From Allonocardiopsis opalescens (GTDB lineage Bacteria; Actinomycetota; Actinomycetes; Streptosporangiales; Streptosporangiaceae), in contig NZ_PVZC01000010.1 in the NCBI RefSeq assembly GCF_003002095.1, forward strand, positions 248,001-312,000: a stretch of DNA of 64,000 nt, given 5' to 3'. The notes under the pieces are model-generated. The model did no database searches, had not been told where the DNA came from, and saw only the letters and a list, made by a program, of their open reading frames with translations. The position numbers and the translations under genes were made by a program. Of the stretch, positions 45,848 through 56,423 are shown piece by piece (positions within the stretch are counted from its first letter, which is position 1; every line of letters begins with the position of its first letter).

Positions 45848-46465
45848 ATGTCCGCGTACGAGCTGCCGGACCTGCCGTACGACTACAGCGCGCTCGAACC
45901 CCACATCTCGGGCGCGATCATGGAGCTGCACCACTCCAAGCACCACGCCACCTACGTCAAGGGCACCAACGACGCCATCGAGCAGCTGGCCGAGGCGCGC
46001 GAGAAGCAGACCCTCGGCACGGTGAACCTGCTGCAGAAGAACCTCGCCTTCAACCTGGCCGGGCACGTCAACCACAGCGTGTTCTGGCCGAACATGTCGC
46101 CCGACGGCGGCGACAAGCCCGAGGGCGGGCTGGCCGCGGCGATCGAGGAGTTCTTCGGCTCCTTCGACGCCTTCCGGGCGCACTTCACCGCGAACGCGCT
46201 CGGCATCCAGGGCTCGGGCTGGTCGATCCTGGCCTGGGACTCCATCGGCCGGCGGCTGATCCTGGAGCAGCTCTACGACCACCAGGGCAACCTGGCCGTG
46301 GGCACCTATCCGCTGCTGATGCTCGACATGTGGGAGCACGCCTTCTACCTGCAGTACCGCAATGTCAAGGCGGACTACGTGAAGGCCTTCTGGAACATCG
46401 TCAACTGGGCCGACGTCCAGGAGCGCTTCGAGCGGGCGCAGGGCGTGGCGGTCAACCCGGCCTGA
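45848..46465 (+). CDS. sodF: superoxide dismutase, Fe/Mn family
   Basis: 205 residues. Removes superoxide. Metal ligands: His28 in LHHSKHH, His in [12 protein letters not shown], and Asp/His in [12 protein letters not shown]. Streptomyces SodF is the closest functional analogue; Fe versus Mn cannot be told by eye. GAGGAGG ribosome site before the ATG at 45848. The Nur-like box on the promoter supports the sodF symbol. Confidence 0.93.
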   Translation: MSAYELPDLPYDYSALEPHISGAIMELHHSKHHATYVKGTNDAIEQLAEAREKQTLGTVNLLQKNLAFNLAGHVNHSVFWPNMSPDGGDKPEGGLAAAIEEFFGSFDAFRAHFTANALGIQGSGWSILAWDSIGRRLILEQLYDHQGNLAVGTYPLLMLDMWEHAFYLQYRNVKADYVKAFWNIVNWADVQERFERAQGVAVNPA

Positions 46466-46473
46466 GCGCGGCC

Positions 46474-46509
46474 GCCCGGCGGCCCGGGGCTCGGGCCGGG
46501 CCGCCGGGC
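46474..46509 (+). terminator. hairpin after sodF
   Basis: Perfect 14-bp stem GCCCGGCGGCCCGG (46474-46487) with complement at 46496-46509, 8-nt loop, no U tract. It starts nine nt after the sod stop. Confidence 0.7.
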
Positions 46510-46521
46510 ACCGGAGCGCGC

Positions 46522-46561
46522 TTGACGGATCGCAACAGGAAGGTTACTTTCCGGTTTCCTG
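46522..46561 (+). promoter_or_regulatory. consensus promoter and palindrome of GH5 gene
   Basis: -35 TTGACG (46522-46527), 17-nt spacer, -10 TACTTT (46545-46550). Overlapping it, CAGGAA (46536-46541) pairs with TTCCTG (46556-46561), and GGAA-N7-TTCC lies inside, so a repressor could cover the -10. It does not match the CebR/CelR site TGGGAGCGCTCCCA. Confidence 0.6.
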
Positions 46562-46589
46562 CCGCTCCCGTCCCCGCCCAGGAGCCCCG

Positions 46590-47636
46590 ATGGTCCCGTC
46601 CGTCCCGTCCCCCGCCGGCCGGCCGGCCCGGCGCGTCCGGCCGAGCCTGCTCGCCGTCCTGTCCGCGCTGCTCCTCGCCCTGCTCCCCCTCGCGCCCGCC
46701 CCGGCCGGCGCCTCCCCCGCCCCGGTCGCCGCCGGGCCGCTGCACGTCTGCGGCACCCGGCTGTGCGACGCCGGCGGCCGGCCGGTGCAGCTGCGCGGGA
46801 TGAGCACCCACGGCCTCCAGTGGTACGCGCACTGCGTCACCGGCGCCTCGCTGGACGCGCTGGCCCAGGACTGGCGCGCCGACGTCGTGCGCGTCTCGAT
46901 GTACGTGCAGGAGGGCGGGTACGAGACCGACCCGGCCGGCTACACCGACCTGGTGGACGGCATCGTGGACCAGGTCACCGCACGCGGCATGTACGCGATC
47001 GTGGACTTCCACCTGCTCACCCCGGGCGACCCCACCGCCAACCTGGGCAACGCCCGCACCTTCTTCGCCGAGATCTCCCGCCGCCAGGCCGGCAACCCCA
47101 ATGTGCTCTACGAGATCGCCAATGAGCCCAACGGCGTGGGCTGGAGCACCATCCGCGGCTACGCCGAGCAGGTCATCCCGGTGATCCGGGCCAACGACCC
47201 CGACTCGGTCGTCCTGGTCGGCACCCGCGCCTGGTCCTCGCTGGGCGTCTCCGAGGGCGGCAGCGAGCAGGAGATCGTCAATGACCCCGTGCGCGCGGAC
47301 AACATCATGTACACCTTCCACTTCTACGCGGCCACGCACGGCCAGAACTACCTGGACACCCTGGACCGCGCCTCCCGGCGGCTGCCGGTCTTCGTCACCG
47401 AGTTCGGCACCCAGACCAGCTCCGGCGACGGCGGCAACGACTTCGCCATGGCCGACCGCTACCTCGCGCTGATGGCCGAGCGCGGCATCAGCTGGGTCAA
47501 CTGGAACTTCTCCGACGACTTCCGCTCCGGCGCCGTCTTCCGCGAGGGCACCTGCGGCAGCGGCGGCCCGTGGACCGGCACCGGCCCGCTCAAGCCCGCC
47601 GGCGTCTGGGTCCGCGAGCACATCCGCGCCGGCTAG
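46590..47636 (+). CDS. secreted GH5 family endoglucanase-like glycosidase
   Basis: 348 residues. A signal peptide (basic start, long Leu/Ala core, cleavage near ASP/AGAS around residue 40) directs secretion. The GH5 barrel shows LRGMSTHGLQWY, DVVRVSMYV, the acid/base Glu in YEIANEPNG and the nucleophile Glu in FVTEFGT. The subfamily resembles bacterial cellulases of GH5_2. No cellulose-binding module is attached. It probably attacks cellulose or another beta-glucan. Confidence 0.93.
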   Translation: MVPSVPSPAGRPARRVRPSLLAVLSALLLALLPLAPAPAGASPAPVAAGPLHVCGTRLCDAGGRPVQLRGMSTHGLQWYAHCVTGASLDALAQDWRADVVRVSMYVQEGGYETDPAGYTDLVDGIVDQVTARGMYAIVDFHLLTPGDPTANLGNARTFFAEISRRQAGNPNVLYEIANEPNGVGWSTIRGYAEQVIPVIRANDPDSVVLVGTRAWSSLGVSEGGSEQEIVNDPVRADNIMYTFHFYAATHGQNYLDTLDRASRRLPVFVTEFGTQTSSGDGGNDFAMADRYLALMAERGISWVNWNFSDDFRSGAVFREGTCGSGGPWTGTGPLKPAGVWVREHIRAG

Positions 47637-47644
47637 CCGCCCCG

Positions 47645-47687
47645 GCGCCCGCACGGCGCGGCCGGACCGGCCGCGCCGTGCGGGCGC
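47645..47687 (+). terminator. long terminator hairpin after GH5 gene
   Basis: A 43-nt perfect inverted repeat with 21-nt arms around a central A; nine nt after the stop codon. No U tract. Confidence 0.8.
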
Positions 47688-47755
47688 TCCGCCGGGCGCC
47701 TTCGGTGCGCTAGCCTTCCACTCGGCCCTCGGACGGCGAGAAGGAGGTGGGAACC

Positions 47756-47812
47756 GTGGTCACCATGACGATCATGCGCTCCCACCCGGCCGCGAGGGCC
47801 GCCGGTAGCTGA
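47756..47812 (+). CDS. leader peptide upstream of the acetyltransferase gene
   Basis: An 18-codon ORF, GTG start, product MVTMTIMRSHPAARAAGS. AAGGAGGTG (47741-47749), a near-perfect complement to the 16S anti-SD, lies six nt before the GTG. The TGA (47810-47812) abuts a hairpin that includes part of the ribosome site of the next gene. This is the layout of a translational attenuator or coupling peptide. Expression is not proven. Confidence 0.5.
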   Translation: MVTMTIMRSHPAARAAGS

Positions 47813-47837
47813 CCGGGAGCGCGTCGCGCCCTCCCGG
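47813..47837 (+). promoter_or_regulatory. SD-masking hairpin between leader ORF and GNAT gene
   Basis: CCGGGAG (47813-47819) pairs with CTCCCGG (47831-47837), 11-nt loop. The 3' arm takes the first two G of GGAAGGA (47836-47842), the ribosome site for the GTG at 47848. A ribosome finishing the leader would melt the 5' arm and free the site. Confidence 0.5.
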
Positions 47838-47847
47838 AAGGACCCCC

Positions 47848-48762
47848 GTGACCGATCTGGTCATCCGCCCGCTCCAAGCGGGCGAGGAAGCGCTGTTCGA
47901 CTCCCTCCCCGACCCCGGCCTGGTCGGCTTCGCCGCCTTCGGCGAGGACTACGCCCGGATGGCCGCCGGCGGCGGCCTGCGCCCCGAGTGGACCTGGGTG
48001 GCGCTGCGCGGCGCCGCCGTGGTGGCCCGCGCCGCCTGGTGGGGCGGGCCGCACGACACGGCACCGCTCGCCCTGGACTGGTTCGACTTCACCGACCGCG
48101 AAGCCGCGGTCGAGCTGCTGCGCCGCGCGCCGCTGCGAACGGAGTACTCGCTGCTGCTACCGCCCAGCTGGCGGTCCGACGCCGCCGTGCGGGCGGCGGC
48201 CGAGGCCCGCATCGGCGCCGCCGCCGAGGCCGGCCTGACCCCGCTGGTGGAGCGGTACCGCTACCGGTGGACGCCCGGCTGCGGCCTGCCCGAGCGGCCC
48301 GGCCGCCTGGAGTTGCGGCCCGAACCCGACGACGCCGCCATCCTGGCCGCCTTCCGCCGCGTCCACCAGGGCACCCTGGACGCGCACGCCCGGCGCACGG
48401 TCGAGCGCTCCGGCCTGGACGCGGCCGCCCAGGAGCAGCTGGACCTGCTGCGCTGGAAGCCCGGCCCGCGCGAGTGGTGGCGGCTGGCCTACACCCCCGG
48501 CGGAGAGCTGGCCGGGCTGTGCGTCCCGGCCCGCAACCACGGCGACCACGTGATCGGCTACATCGGCGTCGTCCCCGAGCACCGCGGCCGCGGCCACGCC
48601 TACGAACTGCTGGCCGAGGCCACCCACCTGCTGGCCGCCCAGGGCGCCGAGCGGATCGTCGCCGCCACCGACACCACCAACACCCCGATGGCCGCCGCCT
48701 TCGCCCGCGCCGGCTACCCGGTCTGGATGCACCGGATCGACATGGTGCCCGACACGGTGTGA
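47848..48762 (+). CDS. GNAT family N-acetyltransferase, two-domain
   Basis: 304 residues. Two GNAT-like halves: the first (1-140) lacks a good acetyl-CoA loop; the second carries IGYIGVVPEHRGRGHAYELL with the R-G-R-G-H pyrophosphate loop, and ATDTTNTPMAAAFARAGY as the family beta6/helix end. Acceptor unknown; small molecules such as antibiotics, polyamines or N-terminal amines are possible. GTG start behind GGAAGGA. The leader ORF and hairpin in front suggest translational control. A strong terminator follows. Confidence 0.9.
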   Translation: MTDLVIRPLQAGEEALFDSLPDPGLVGFAAFGEDYARMAAGGGLRPEWTWVALRGAAVVARAAWWGGPHDTAPLALDWFDFTDREAAVELLRRAPLRTEYSLLLPPSWRSDAAVRAAAEARIGAAAEAGLTPLVERYRYRWTPGCGLPERPGRLELRPEPDDAAILAAFRRVHQGTLDAHARRTVERSGLDAAAQEQLDLLRWKPGPREWWRLAYTPGGELAGLCVPARNHGDHVIGYIGVVPEHRGRGHAYELLAEATHLLAAQGAERIVAATDTTNTPMAAAFARAGYPVWMHRIDMVPDTV

Positions 48763-48773
48763 GCGGGCCGCCG

Positions 48774-48813
48774 GGACGGCCGCGCGCACGAAAGGCGGTG
48801 CGCGCGGCCGTCC
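48774..48813 (+). terminator. terminator hairpin after GNAT gene
   Basis: Perfect 16-bp stem GGACGGCCGCGCGCAC (48774-48789) with complement at 48798-48813; 8-nt loop GAAAGGCG. Starts 12 nt after the stop. Confidence 0.8.
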
Positions 48814-48884
48814 GCGGCGGGCCGAGGCAACCGGGCGGACCGCGGCGGCGTCGATAATGGCGGGACCCCTCGGGCGGAGGAGCC

Positions 48885-51104
48885 ATGGACATCGCGGAAC
48901 TGCCCAACCCCTACGACTACGCCAACCCGGTGCGCGACGAGCGGCGCTTCGCTGGGCGCGGCGGCGAGCTGTTCCGGATCTCCAAGGTCATCGGCCGGAC
49001 CTCCGTCTCCGACCCCACGGGCTACATCGCCCTGCACGGCGAACGCGCCGCGGGCAAGACCAGCCTGCTGAACATGGCCGAGAGCATCGCCCGCGAGTGC
49101 GGCCACCTGACCGTCCGCGTCGACCTGGTGTCGGGTGACGCCGATCCGGCGGCCTTCTTCGGCAAGGTCTACGAGGCGCTGGTCGACTCCGTCACCGCCG
49201 CCGCCCCGCTGGCCACCCCGGACGGCCGCCCGGTCACCCCCCGCCTGGTGCGGCGGGTGGTCGGCGGCGCCGCCGACGACGAACTGCAGCTGGAGTTCCC
49301 CGAGAACCTCGCGGCCGGCGGGCGGCTCTCCGACATCGCGCTCCGCCGCGACCTGGAGTACCTGCTCGCCCACGTCGGCCGCCCGGTGACCGTGCTGGTG
49401 GACGAGGCGCAGCAGGCCGCCGAGCATACGGAGGTGCTGGAGCTGCTGCGCACGGTCGGCATGCGGCTGAACGGCTACGTGTTCGTCCTCGCGGGCACCT
49501 CCGACCTGGTCACCCGGATCGACGAGGTCTTCGCGCCGCTGCTGCGCCAGTTCGAGCTGGTGAAGGTGCAGCGCTTCACCGAGACCGCCGAGGTGCGCGC
49601 CTGCGTCGAGCGGCCGCTCGCCGCGCTCGGCCAGGACCTCCTGGGCTCAGCGGACGACGTCTCCGGCGACCTGATGGCGCTCACCGACGGCGACCCCTAC
49701 GCCATCCAGCTGTACTGCCACGTCATGTTCGACCGCTGGCAGAGCGGCGGCGAGGGCTCGATGACGCTGACGCCCGAGGCGGTGGACGACGTGCGGGCGC
49801 GGCTGGAGGCGGGCCGCGATGTACACAAGAGCGCGCTCGTCGCGGCGGTCCGCCAGATGTCGCCCGAGGAGCTGGACGCCCTCAGCGTGCTGTGCGCTTC
49901 GAGCGGGAACGCCCGCCTGGACGAGATCTGGTTCGGCTACCTCGTCTCCGGCACCGCCGCCTTCACCCGCGAGCAGCTCGACGGGTACCTCGCGCGCTTC
50001 GTCGCCGACGGCCTGGTCGAGGTGGACGACGGGGTGGTCACCCTGGTCGGCGACCTGTTCGACCGGACCTATGCCCGGCTGTGGACGGCCCGGAAGCGGG
50101 AGAGCAACCGCCACAGGCAGAGCATCGGCCGCGCCGACTTCCGCCACCTGCTGACCGGCAACCTCGGGCATCTGCTGTGCGACCTGCGGCCGAGCGGCGT
50201 CGACTCACTGCGCAGCTGCTGCCTGGGGATGCGCGCCGGGGCGGTGGCGTCCGCGGTCGCCGCGCTGCGGACCCTCGGCGACCCCGGCCCGTTCGGCTTC
50301 GTCGTGCCGTTCCTGCACGAGGCCGTCATGACCGCCAGTAAGCCGGCCGCGCTGGACCTGACCACGGTGCGGTGCGTCTACAACGGGACGACCGCGGTGC
50401 GCTGGTTGTGCTCGGCCGACACCGCCGACTACCGGCTCGCGGACGATCCCGCCTTCGCCGCGGCCGCCGAGCGGGCTGAGCGGCTCGGCGGGGAGCTGCA
50501 CGCCTCCCGGGAGCGGATCCCGCTCCGGCCGTGGCCCGAGCGGGAGGACTGGTTCGCCCGCTTCGGTACGCACGGCCATCCCGAGTGGATCGCGGAGAAC
50601 CACTCCGACCAGGCGTACCGGGCCTATTCCGAGGGCGATGCCGCAGCGGCGCTCGACCACCTGCGCACCTCCTTCCAGACCTTCCCGACCTGGTCCGCGG
50701 CCAATGACGCGGCGTACATCTCGCTGGTCGGCGGCGACACCGGAGCCGCGGCCGACTGGGCCGCCGCGGCGCTCCCGCTGGCGCGCGACGCGCAGGCCCG
50801 GGCGCTGACCCGGTACAACCTGGCGATCGGCCTGCTGCTCGGCGGCGATCCGGCGGGGGCGCGCAGCCACCTCCTCACCGCCGAATCGCAACTGCGCGAC
50901 ACCGGACCCGCCTACACCTGCGCCTACCTGCTGGTACCCGAGGCCACCGGTGACGGGCTCGCGCTCGCCGAGCATCCGAAGGCCGACCTCGCCCGGTCGA
51001 TCGCCGCGGCGCTCCAGGCGGTCACCCGGCACGTCGCAGCCGCCTCAGCCGAGGGCGACGCCGTGGTCGGCGGGGGCGAAGCCGGCCGGCCAGCGGGTGG
51101 CTGA
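48885..51104 (+). CDS. STAND-like AAA ATPase with C-terminal repeats
   Basis: 739 residues. Walker A is G52-ERAAGKT-S, Walker B VTVLVDEAQQ with Asp173-Glu174, followed by a sensor strand FVLAGTSDL and a winged-helix-like part (residues 290-400). The second half lacks known motifs until TPR-like helices (about 580-690; AYRAYSEGDAAAALDHLRTSF, ALTRYNLAIGLLLGGDPAGARSHL). The NTPase-plus-repeats layout is that of STAND signalling or defence ATPases. GGAGGAG before the ATG at 48885. The last 60 nt overlap the opposite pentapeptide gene. Function unknown. Confidence 0.85.
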   Translation: MDIAELPNPYDYANPVRDERRFAGRGGELFRISKVIGRTSVSDPTGYIALHGERAAGKTSLLNMAESIARECGHLTVRVDLVSGDADPAAFFGKVYEALVDSVTAAAPLATPDGRPVTPRLVRRVVGGAADDELQLEFPENLAAGGRLSDIALRRDLEYLLAHVGRPVTVLVDEAQQAAEHTEVLELLRTVGMRLNGYVFVLAGTSDLVTRIDEVFAPLLRQFELVKVQRFTETAEVRACVERPLAALGQDLLGSADDVSGDLMALTDGDPYAIQLYCHVMFDRWQSGGEGSMTLTPEAVDDVRARLEAGRDVHKSALVAAVRQMSPEELDALSVLCASSGNARLDEIWFGYLVSGTAAFTREQLDGYLARFVADGLVEVDDGVVTLVGDLFDRTYARLWTARKRESNRHRQSIGRADFRHLLTGNLGHLLCDLRPSGVDSLRSCCLGMRAGAVASAVAALRTLGDPGPFGFVVPFLHEAVMTASKPAALDLTTVRCVYNGTTAVRWLCSADTADYRLADDPAFAAAAERAERLGGELHASRERIPLRPWPEREDWFARFGTHGHPEWIAENHSDQAYRAYSEGDAAAALDHLRTSFQTFPTWSAANDAAYISLVGGDTGAAADWAAAALPLARDAQARALTRYNLAIGLLLGGDPAGARSHLLTAESQLRDTGPAYTCAYLLVPEATGDGLALAEHPKADLARSIAAALQAVTRHVAAASAEGDAVVGGGEAGRPAGG

Positions 51105-51851
51105 GTCGGCGGTCGCGGCCGACAGGCGCGCCCCATCCAGCCCCGCCCCGCTGAGGTCGGCGCCGGAGAGTTCGGCGCGGCGCAGATCCGCGCCGTCGAG
51201 CGCGGCACCGGCGAGCACGGCCCCGTGCAGGTCGGCACCTGACAGGTCGGCGCCGCGCAGCGAGGCGCCGCGCAGGCGAGCGCGGGCCAGCCGGGCGCCG
51301 GGGAGGGCGACGGCGTCCAGGTCGAGGCGGCCGGGCCAGTCGCGCCGGACCAGCACCGACAGGGCGGCCACCGCCTCGCGCGGCGGCGGCTCGCCGTCCG
51401 TCGCGTGCTCGCGGACGAAGGCGGTGAGGATCTCGGCCACCCGAGTGCGCTCGGCCGGGTCGTCGTCGGCCACCCGGTCCAGCGCGTAGACGCCGCCCAG
51501 CCGCACGGCGGCCGACTCGGCGCTCCCCAGCTGCTCGACGGCGCGGGCGAAGGCGTCGGTGACGGCGATGTGCCGGCTGAGCAGGTGCTGGCGGCGGGCG
51601 ACCAGGTACTGCCGCCAGGCGGTCACCGCGCCGATGACCAGCAGCAGCCCGGCCACCGCCTGCAGCAGGGAGTTGCGGATGTCGCCCTCGGCGGCGACCC
51701 GTTCGGCCGCCGCCAACTCCCCCGCGCCGGGGGTGGCGTCCAGCACCAAGCCCGGCAGCGGCCCGAAGGCGGCGAGCACCGCGGCCGCCAGCACCGCGCA
51801 GAGCGCCGCCCCGCCGGTCCACGCCAGTGCGGCGGATGTGCGTTCGGCCAT
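51045..51851 (-). CDS. pentapeptide-repeat membrane protein
   Basis: 268 residues. TM1 (about 8-30) and TM2 (about 60-80) with a short external loop between them, then the conserved VRLGGVYALDRVADDDP-AEILTAFVREH region seen in actinobacterial two-TM pentapeptide proteins, then about 14 A(D/N)LxG-type pentapeptides (residues 180-250). Such right-handed beta-helices mediate protein contacts. ATG at 51851. Its 3' end lies inside the ATPase gene on the other strand, an arrangement that would link their expression. Confidence 0.9.
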   Translation of the reverse strand: MAERTSAALAWTGGAALCAVLAAAVLAAFGPLPGLVLDATPGAGELAAAERVAAEGDIRNSLLQAVAGLLLVIGAVTAWRQYLVARRQHLLSRHIAVTDAFARAVEQLGSAESAAVRLGGVYALDRVADDDPAERTRVAEILTAFVREHATDGEPPPREAVAALSVLVRRDWPGRLDLDAVALPGARLARARLRGASLRGADLSGADLHGAVLAGAALDGADLRRAELSGADLSGAGLDGARLSAATADSATRWPAGFAPADHGVALG

Positions 51852-51907
51852 GTGCGGCCCACCTCGAACGTGTCCGGCCCGGCGGCCGGGCGGCCTGCGA
51901 TACGGCG

Positions 51908-51936
51908 GACCCGCCCGGCGGCGGGCCGGGCGGGTC
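51908..51936 (-). terminator. terminator-like hairpin at the end of the suf operon
   Basis: Perfect 12-bp stem GACCCGCCCGGC (51908-51919) with complement at 51925-51936 and a 5-nt loop, 51 nt beyond the stop of the sufT-type gene. Confidence 0.65.
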
Positions 51937-51987
51937 GCGGTGGAGCACTGCGGCGGCGCCCGCGGGGGACTCCGGGGTGCACCTGTA

Positions 51988-52386
51988 CTAGACGTTGAAG
52001 CCGAGCATGCGCAGCTGGTCGCGGCCGTCGTCGGTGATCTTGTCCGGGCCCCACGGCGGCAGCCAGACCCAGTTGATCTTGACCTCGCGGCCGAACTCGT
52101 CCAGGGCGCTGTTGGCCTGGTCCTCGATCACGTCGGTGAGCGGGCAGGCGGCGCTGGTGAGGGTCATGTCGAGGGTGATCACGTCGTCGGTGGCGGCGAC
52201 GCCGTAGACCAGGCCGAGGTCGACCACGTTCACGCCCAGCTCGGGGTCGACCACGTCCTTCATGGCCTCGGTGATCTCGGCCAGCTCGGTCTCCGAGGCG
52301 GTGTTGAGCACCGCGGTGGCGGTCGCCGCCTCACCGCCGTCGGACGCGGCCGGCGCGCCGTCCTGAGCGGTCGGTTCGTCGGTCAT
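51988..52386 (-). CDS. sufT: SufT-type metal-sulfur cluster assembly factor (DUF59)
   Basis: 132 residues. After an acidic, Ala-rich 35-residue lead comes the DUF59/MIP18 domain: EAMKDVVDPELGVNVVDLGLVYGV and LTSAACPLTDVIEDQ with the reactive cysteine. It helps deliver Fe-S clusters to target proteins. ATG at 52386 overlaps the sufU stop (ATGA). Last gene of the suf operon. Confidence 0.92.
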   Translation of the reverse strand: MTDEPTAQDGAPAASDGGEAATATAVLNTASETELAEITEAMKDVVDPELGVNVVDLGLVYGVAATDDVITLDMTLTSAACPLTDVIEDQANSALDEFGREVKINWVWLPPWGPDKITDDGRDQLRMLGFNV

Positions 52387-52865
52387 GACACTCGCTCCTC
52401 CATGCTCGCGTTCGGGTCGGCGCTCAGGGTCTGCGCGGTGGCGTCCTTCCAGGCCATCCAGGACAGCAGCGCGCACTTGATCCGGGCCGGGTAGCGGGAG
52501 ACCCCGGCGAAGGCCACGGCGTCCTCAAGGACGTCCTCGTCGGGCTCGCCCTCGCCCTTGGACTGCATCAGCGCGGTGAACTCCGCCGCGATGCGCATGC
52601 CCTCGTCGACGGTGCGGCCGATCAGCAGGTCGGTGGCGACCGAGGCGCTGGCCTGGCTGATGCTGCAGCCCAGGCTGTCGTAGGAGACGTCGACCACCCG
52701 GGCGTCGCCGCCCGCGCCGTCGAGCTTGACCCGCAGCCGCACCTCGTCCCCGCAGGTGGGGTTAATGTGGTGCACCTCGGTGTCGTACGGCTCCCGCAGC
52801 CCCTTGTGGTGGGGGTTGCGGTAGTGGTCCAGGATGATCTCCTGGTACATCGCTTCCAGTTTCAT
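52383..52865 (-). CDS. sufU: SufU, zinc-dependent sulfurtransferase
   Basis: 160 residues. Zn/sulfur-acceptor residues Cys in NPTCGDEVRL with the following Asp, Cys in LGCSISQASAS and Cys in IKCALLSW are all present. SufU accepts persulfide sulfur from SufS. Nine nt downstream of the sufS stop. Confidence 0.95.
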   Translation of the reverse strand: MKLEAMYQEIILDHYRNPHHKGLREPYDTEVHHINPTCGDEVRLRVKLDGAGGDARVVDVSYDSLGCSISQASASVATDLLIGRTVDEGMRIAAEFTALMQSKGEGEPDEDVLEDAVAFAGVSRYPARIKCALLSWMAWKDATAQTLSADPNASMEERVS

Positions 52866-52874
52866 GGCTATGGC

Positions 52875-54913
<2,039 letters not shown>

Positions 54914-54918
54914 AAGGG

Positions 54919-55251
54919 TCAGGACTCCCCAGCTTCTGGCGTACTCAGTGCGACGAGGACGTCCTCGCCTTCGATCTTCACGGAATAGGTGGCCACCGGG
55001 CGGGTGGCCGGGGGGTTGGTCGGCTTGCCGGTGCGCACGTCGAAGCAGGAGCCGTGCAGCCAGCACTCGATGGTGCCGTCCTCGACCTCGCCCTCCGACA
55101 GGTTCACCTCGGCGTGCGAGCAGATGTCGCTCATCGCGAACACCTCGCCGCCGGTGCGCACCACGGCCACCGGGGTGCTGCCGATCTCCACGCCGAGCGC
55201 CCCCTCGTCGGGGACCTCGGCGAGGGAGCACACCCGCACGTACTCGGTCAC
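54919..55251 (-). CDS. Rieske-type non-heme ferredoxin
   Basis: 110 residues. A [2Fe-2S] Rieske site is formed by CSHAEVNLSEG and CWLHGS (C-x-H and C-x2-H). It is the small ferredoxin that commonly sits between sufD and sufC in actinobacteria, likely as electron donor. GTG start at 55251 overlaps the sufD stop (GTGA). Confidence 0.94.
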   Translation of the reverse strand: MTEYVRVCSLAEVPDEGALGVEIGSTPVAVVRTGGEVFAMSDICSHAEVNLSEGEVEDGTIECWLHGSCFDVRTGKPTNPPATRPVATYSVKIEGEDVLVALSTPEAGES

Positions 55252-56423
55252 GCCGAACGCTCCAACTCCCGTTCGATGGCCGCGGTCAGCCGCTCCTCCA
55301 CCTCGGGCACGCCCAGGCGGGCGATCATCTCGGCGAAGAAGCCGCGCACCACCAGGCGGCGGGCCTCCTCGGCCTCGATGCCCCTGGCCTGGAGGTAGAA
55401 CAGGTGCAGGTCGTCCAGGCGGCCGGACGCGCTGGCGTGGCCGGCGCCCAGCACCTCGCCGGTGAAGATCTCCAGGTTCGGCACGGAGTCGACCCGGGTG
55501 TTGTCGGTGAGCACCAGGTTGCGGTTGTACTCGTAGGTGTCGGTGCCCTCGGTGCCGACGCCGATGATCACGTCGCCGATCCAGACCGCGTGGGCGTCGT
55601 CGCCCTGCAAGGCGCCCTTGTACTCCACCCGGCTGCGGCAGTGGCTCTGGGAGTGGTCGACCAGCAGGCGGTGCTCGTGGTGCTGGCCGGCGTCGGTGAA
55701 GTAGACGCCGTTCAGCTCGGCGTCGCCGCCGGGCGCGGTGTAGCGCACGGTGGCCGAGACGCGCACCAGGTCGCCGCCGAGGGTGACGGCGTGGCCGCGG
55801 AAGCGGGCGTCGCGGCCGAGGCTGACGTGGTGGTAGGCGACGTGGACGGCGTCGCGCCCCCAGTCGTGCACGCTGACCACGGTGAGGGCGGCGCCGTCGC
55901 CGACGACGAACTCGACGTTGTCGGCGTAGGTGGCGCTGCCGGCGTGGTCGAGCACCACGGTGGCCGTGGCGAAGGGCTCCAGCCGCACGACGGTGTGGCC
56001 GAATGCCTGGCCGGGCCGCTCGCCGCGCACCGCGACGACCACCGGCCGCTCGACCTGGGTCTCCTTGGGCACGGTGACCAGGGTGGCGCCGGCGGCGTGC
56101 CGGTAGGCCAGCGCGCTGACGCGCTCCAGCGGGGTGAAGGAGGCCCCCACCCGCTCGTCGTCGAGCCCGACGGTCTCGACCCGCACCGCGGGCTCGGCCT
56201 CGACCGCCACCGAGACGGCGCCCTCGCCGCCCTCGGTGCCGTCGGGCCCGGTGTGCAGGCCGCGGAGCCTGCGCAGCGGGGTGAACCGCCACTCCTCCTC
56301 GCGCCCGTTCGGCACCGGGAAGTCGGCGGTCTCGAAGGACCCGGCGGTGTCCAGCTTGGACACCGCGGGCACCGCGACCTCCCCGTGACTGTGCGGCGCT
56401 GTCGGCGTAGTCGCGCCCGCCAT
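55248..56423 (-). CDS. sufD: Fe-S assembly scaffold protein SufD
   Basis: 391 residues. Beta-helical scaffold partner of SufB: REEEWRFTPLRRLRG near the N-terminus, LLVDHSQSHCRSRVEYKGALQGDDAHAVWIGD split in the core, and the C-terminal FLQARGIEAEEARRLVVRGFF pattern. ATG at 56423 overlaps the sufB stop by one nt (TGATG). Confidence 0.95.
   Translation of the reverse strand: MAGATTPTAPHSHGEVAVPAVSKLDTAGSFETADFPVPNGREEEWRFTPLRRLRGLHTGPDGTEGGEGAVSVAVEAEPAVRVETVGLDDERVGASFTPLERVSALAYRHAAGATLVTVPKETQVERPVVVAVRGERPGQAFGHTVVRLEPFATATVVLDHAGSATYADNVEFVVGDGAALTVVSVHDWGRDAVHVAYHHVSLGRDARFRGHAVTLGGDLVRVSATVRYTAPGGDAELNGVYFTDAGQHHEHRLLVDHSQSHCRSRVEYKGALQGDDAHAVWIGDVIIGVGTEGTDTYEYNRNLVLTDNTRVDSVPNLEIFTGEVLGAGHASASGRLDDLHLFYLQARGIEAEEARRLVVRGFFAEMIARLGVPEVEERLTAAIERELERSA

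Noticed and set aside
47776-47784. GCGCTCCCA, half of a cellulose-regulator (CelR/CebR) palindrome
   Set aside because: The second half is missing, and it lies inside the leader ORF downstream of the GH5 gene rather than at its promoter.
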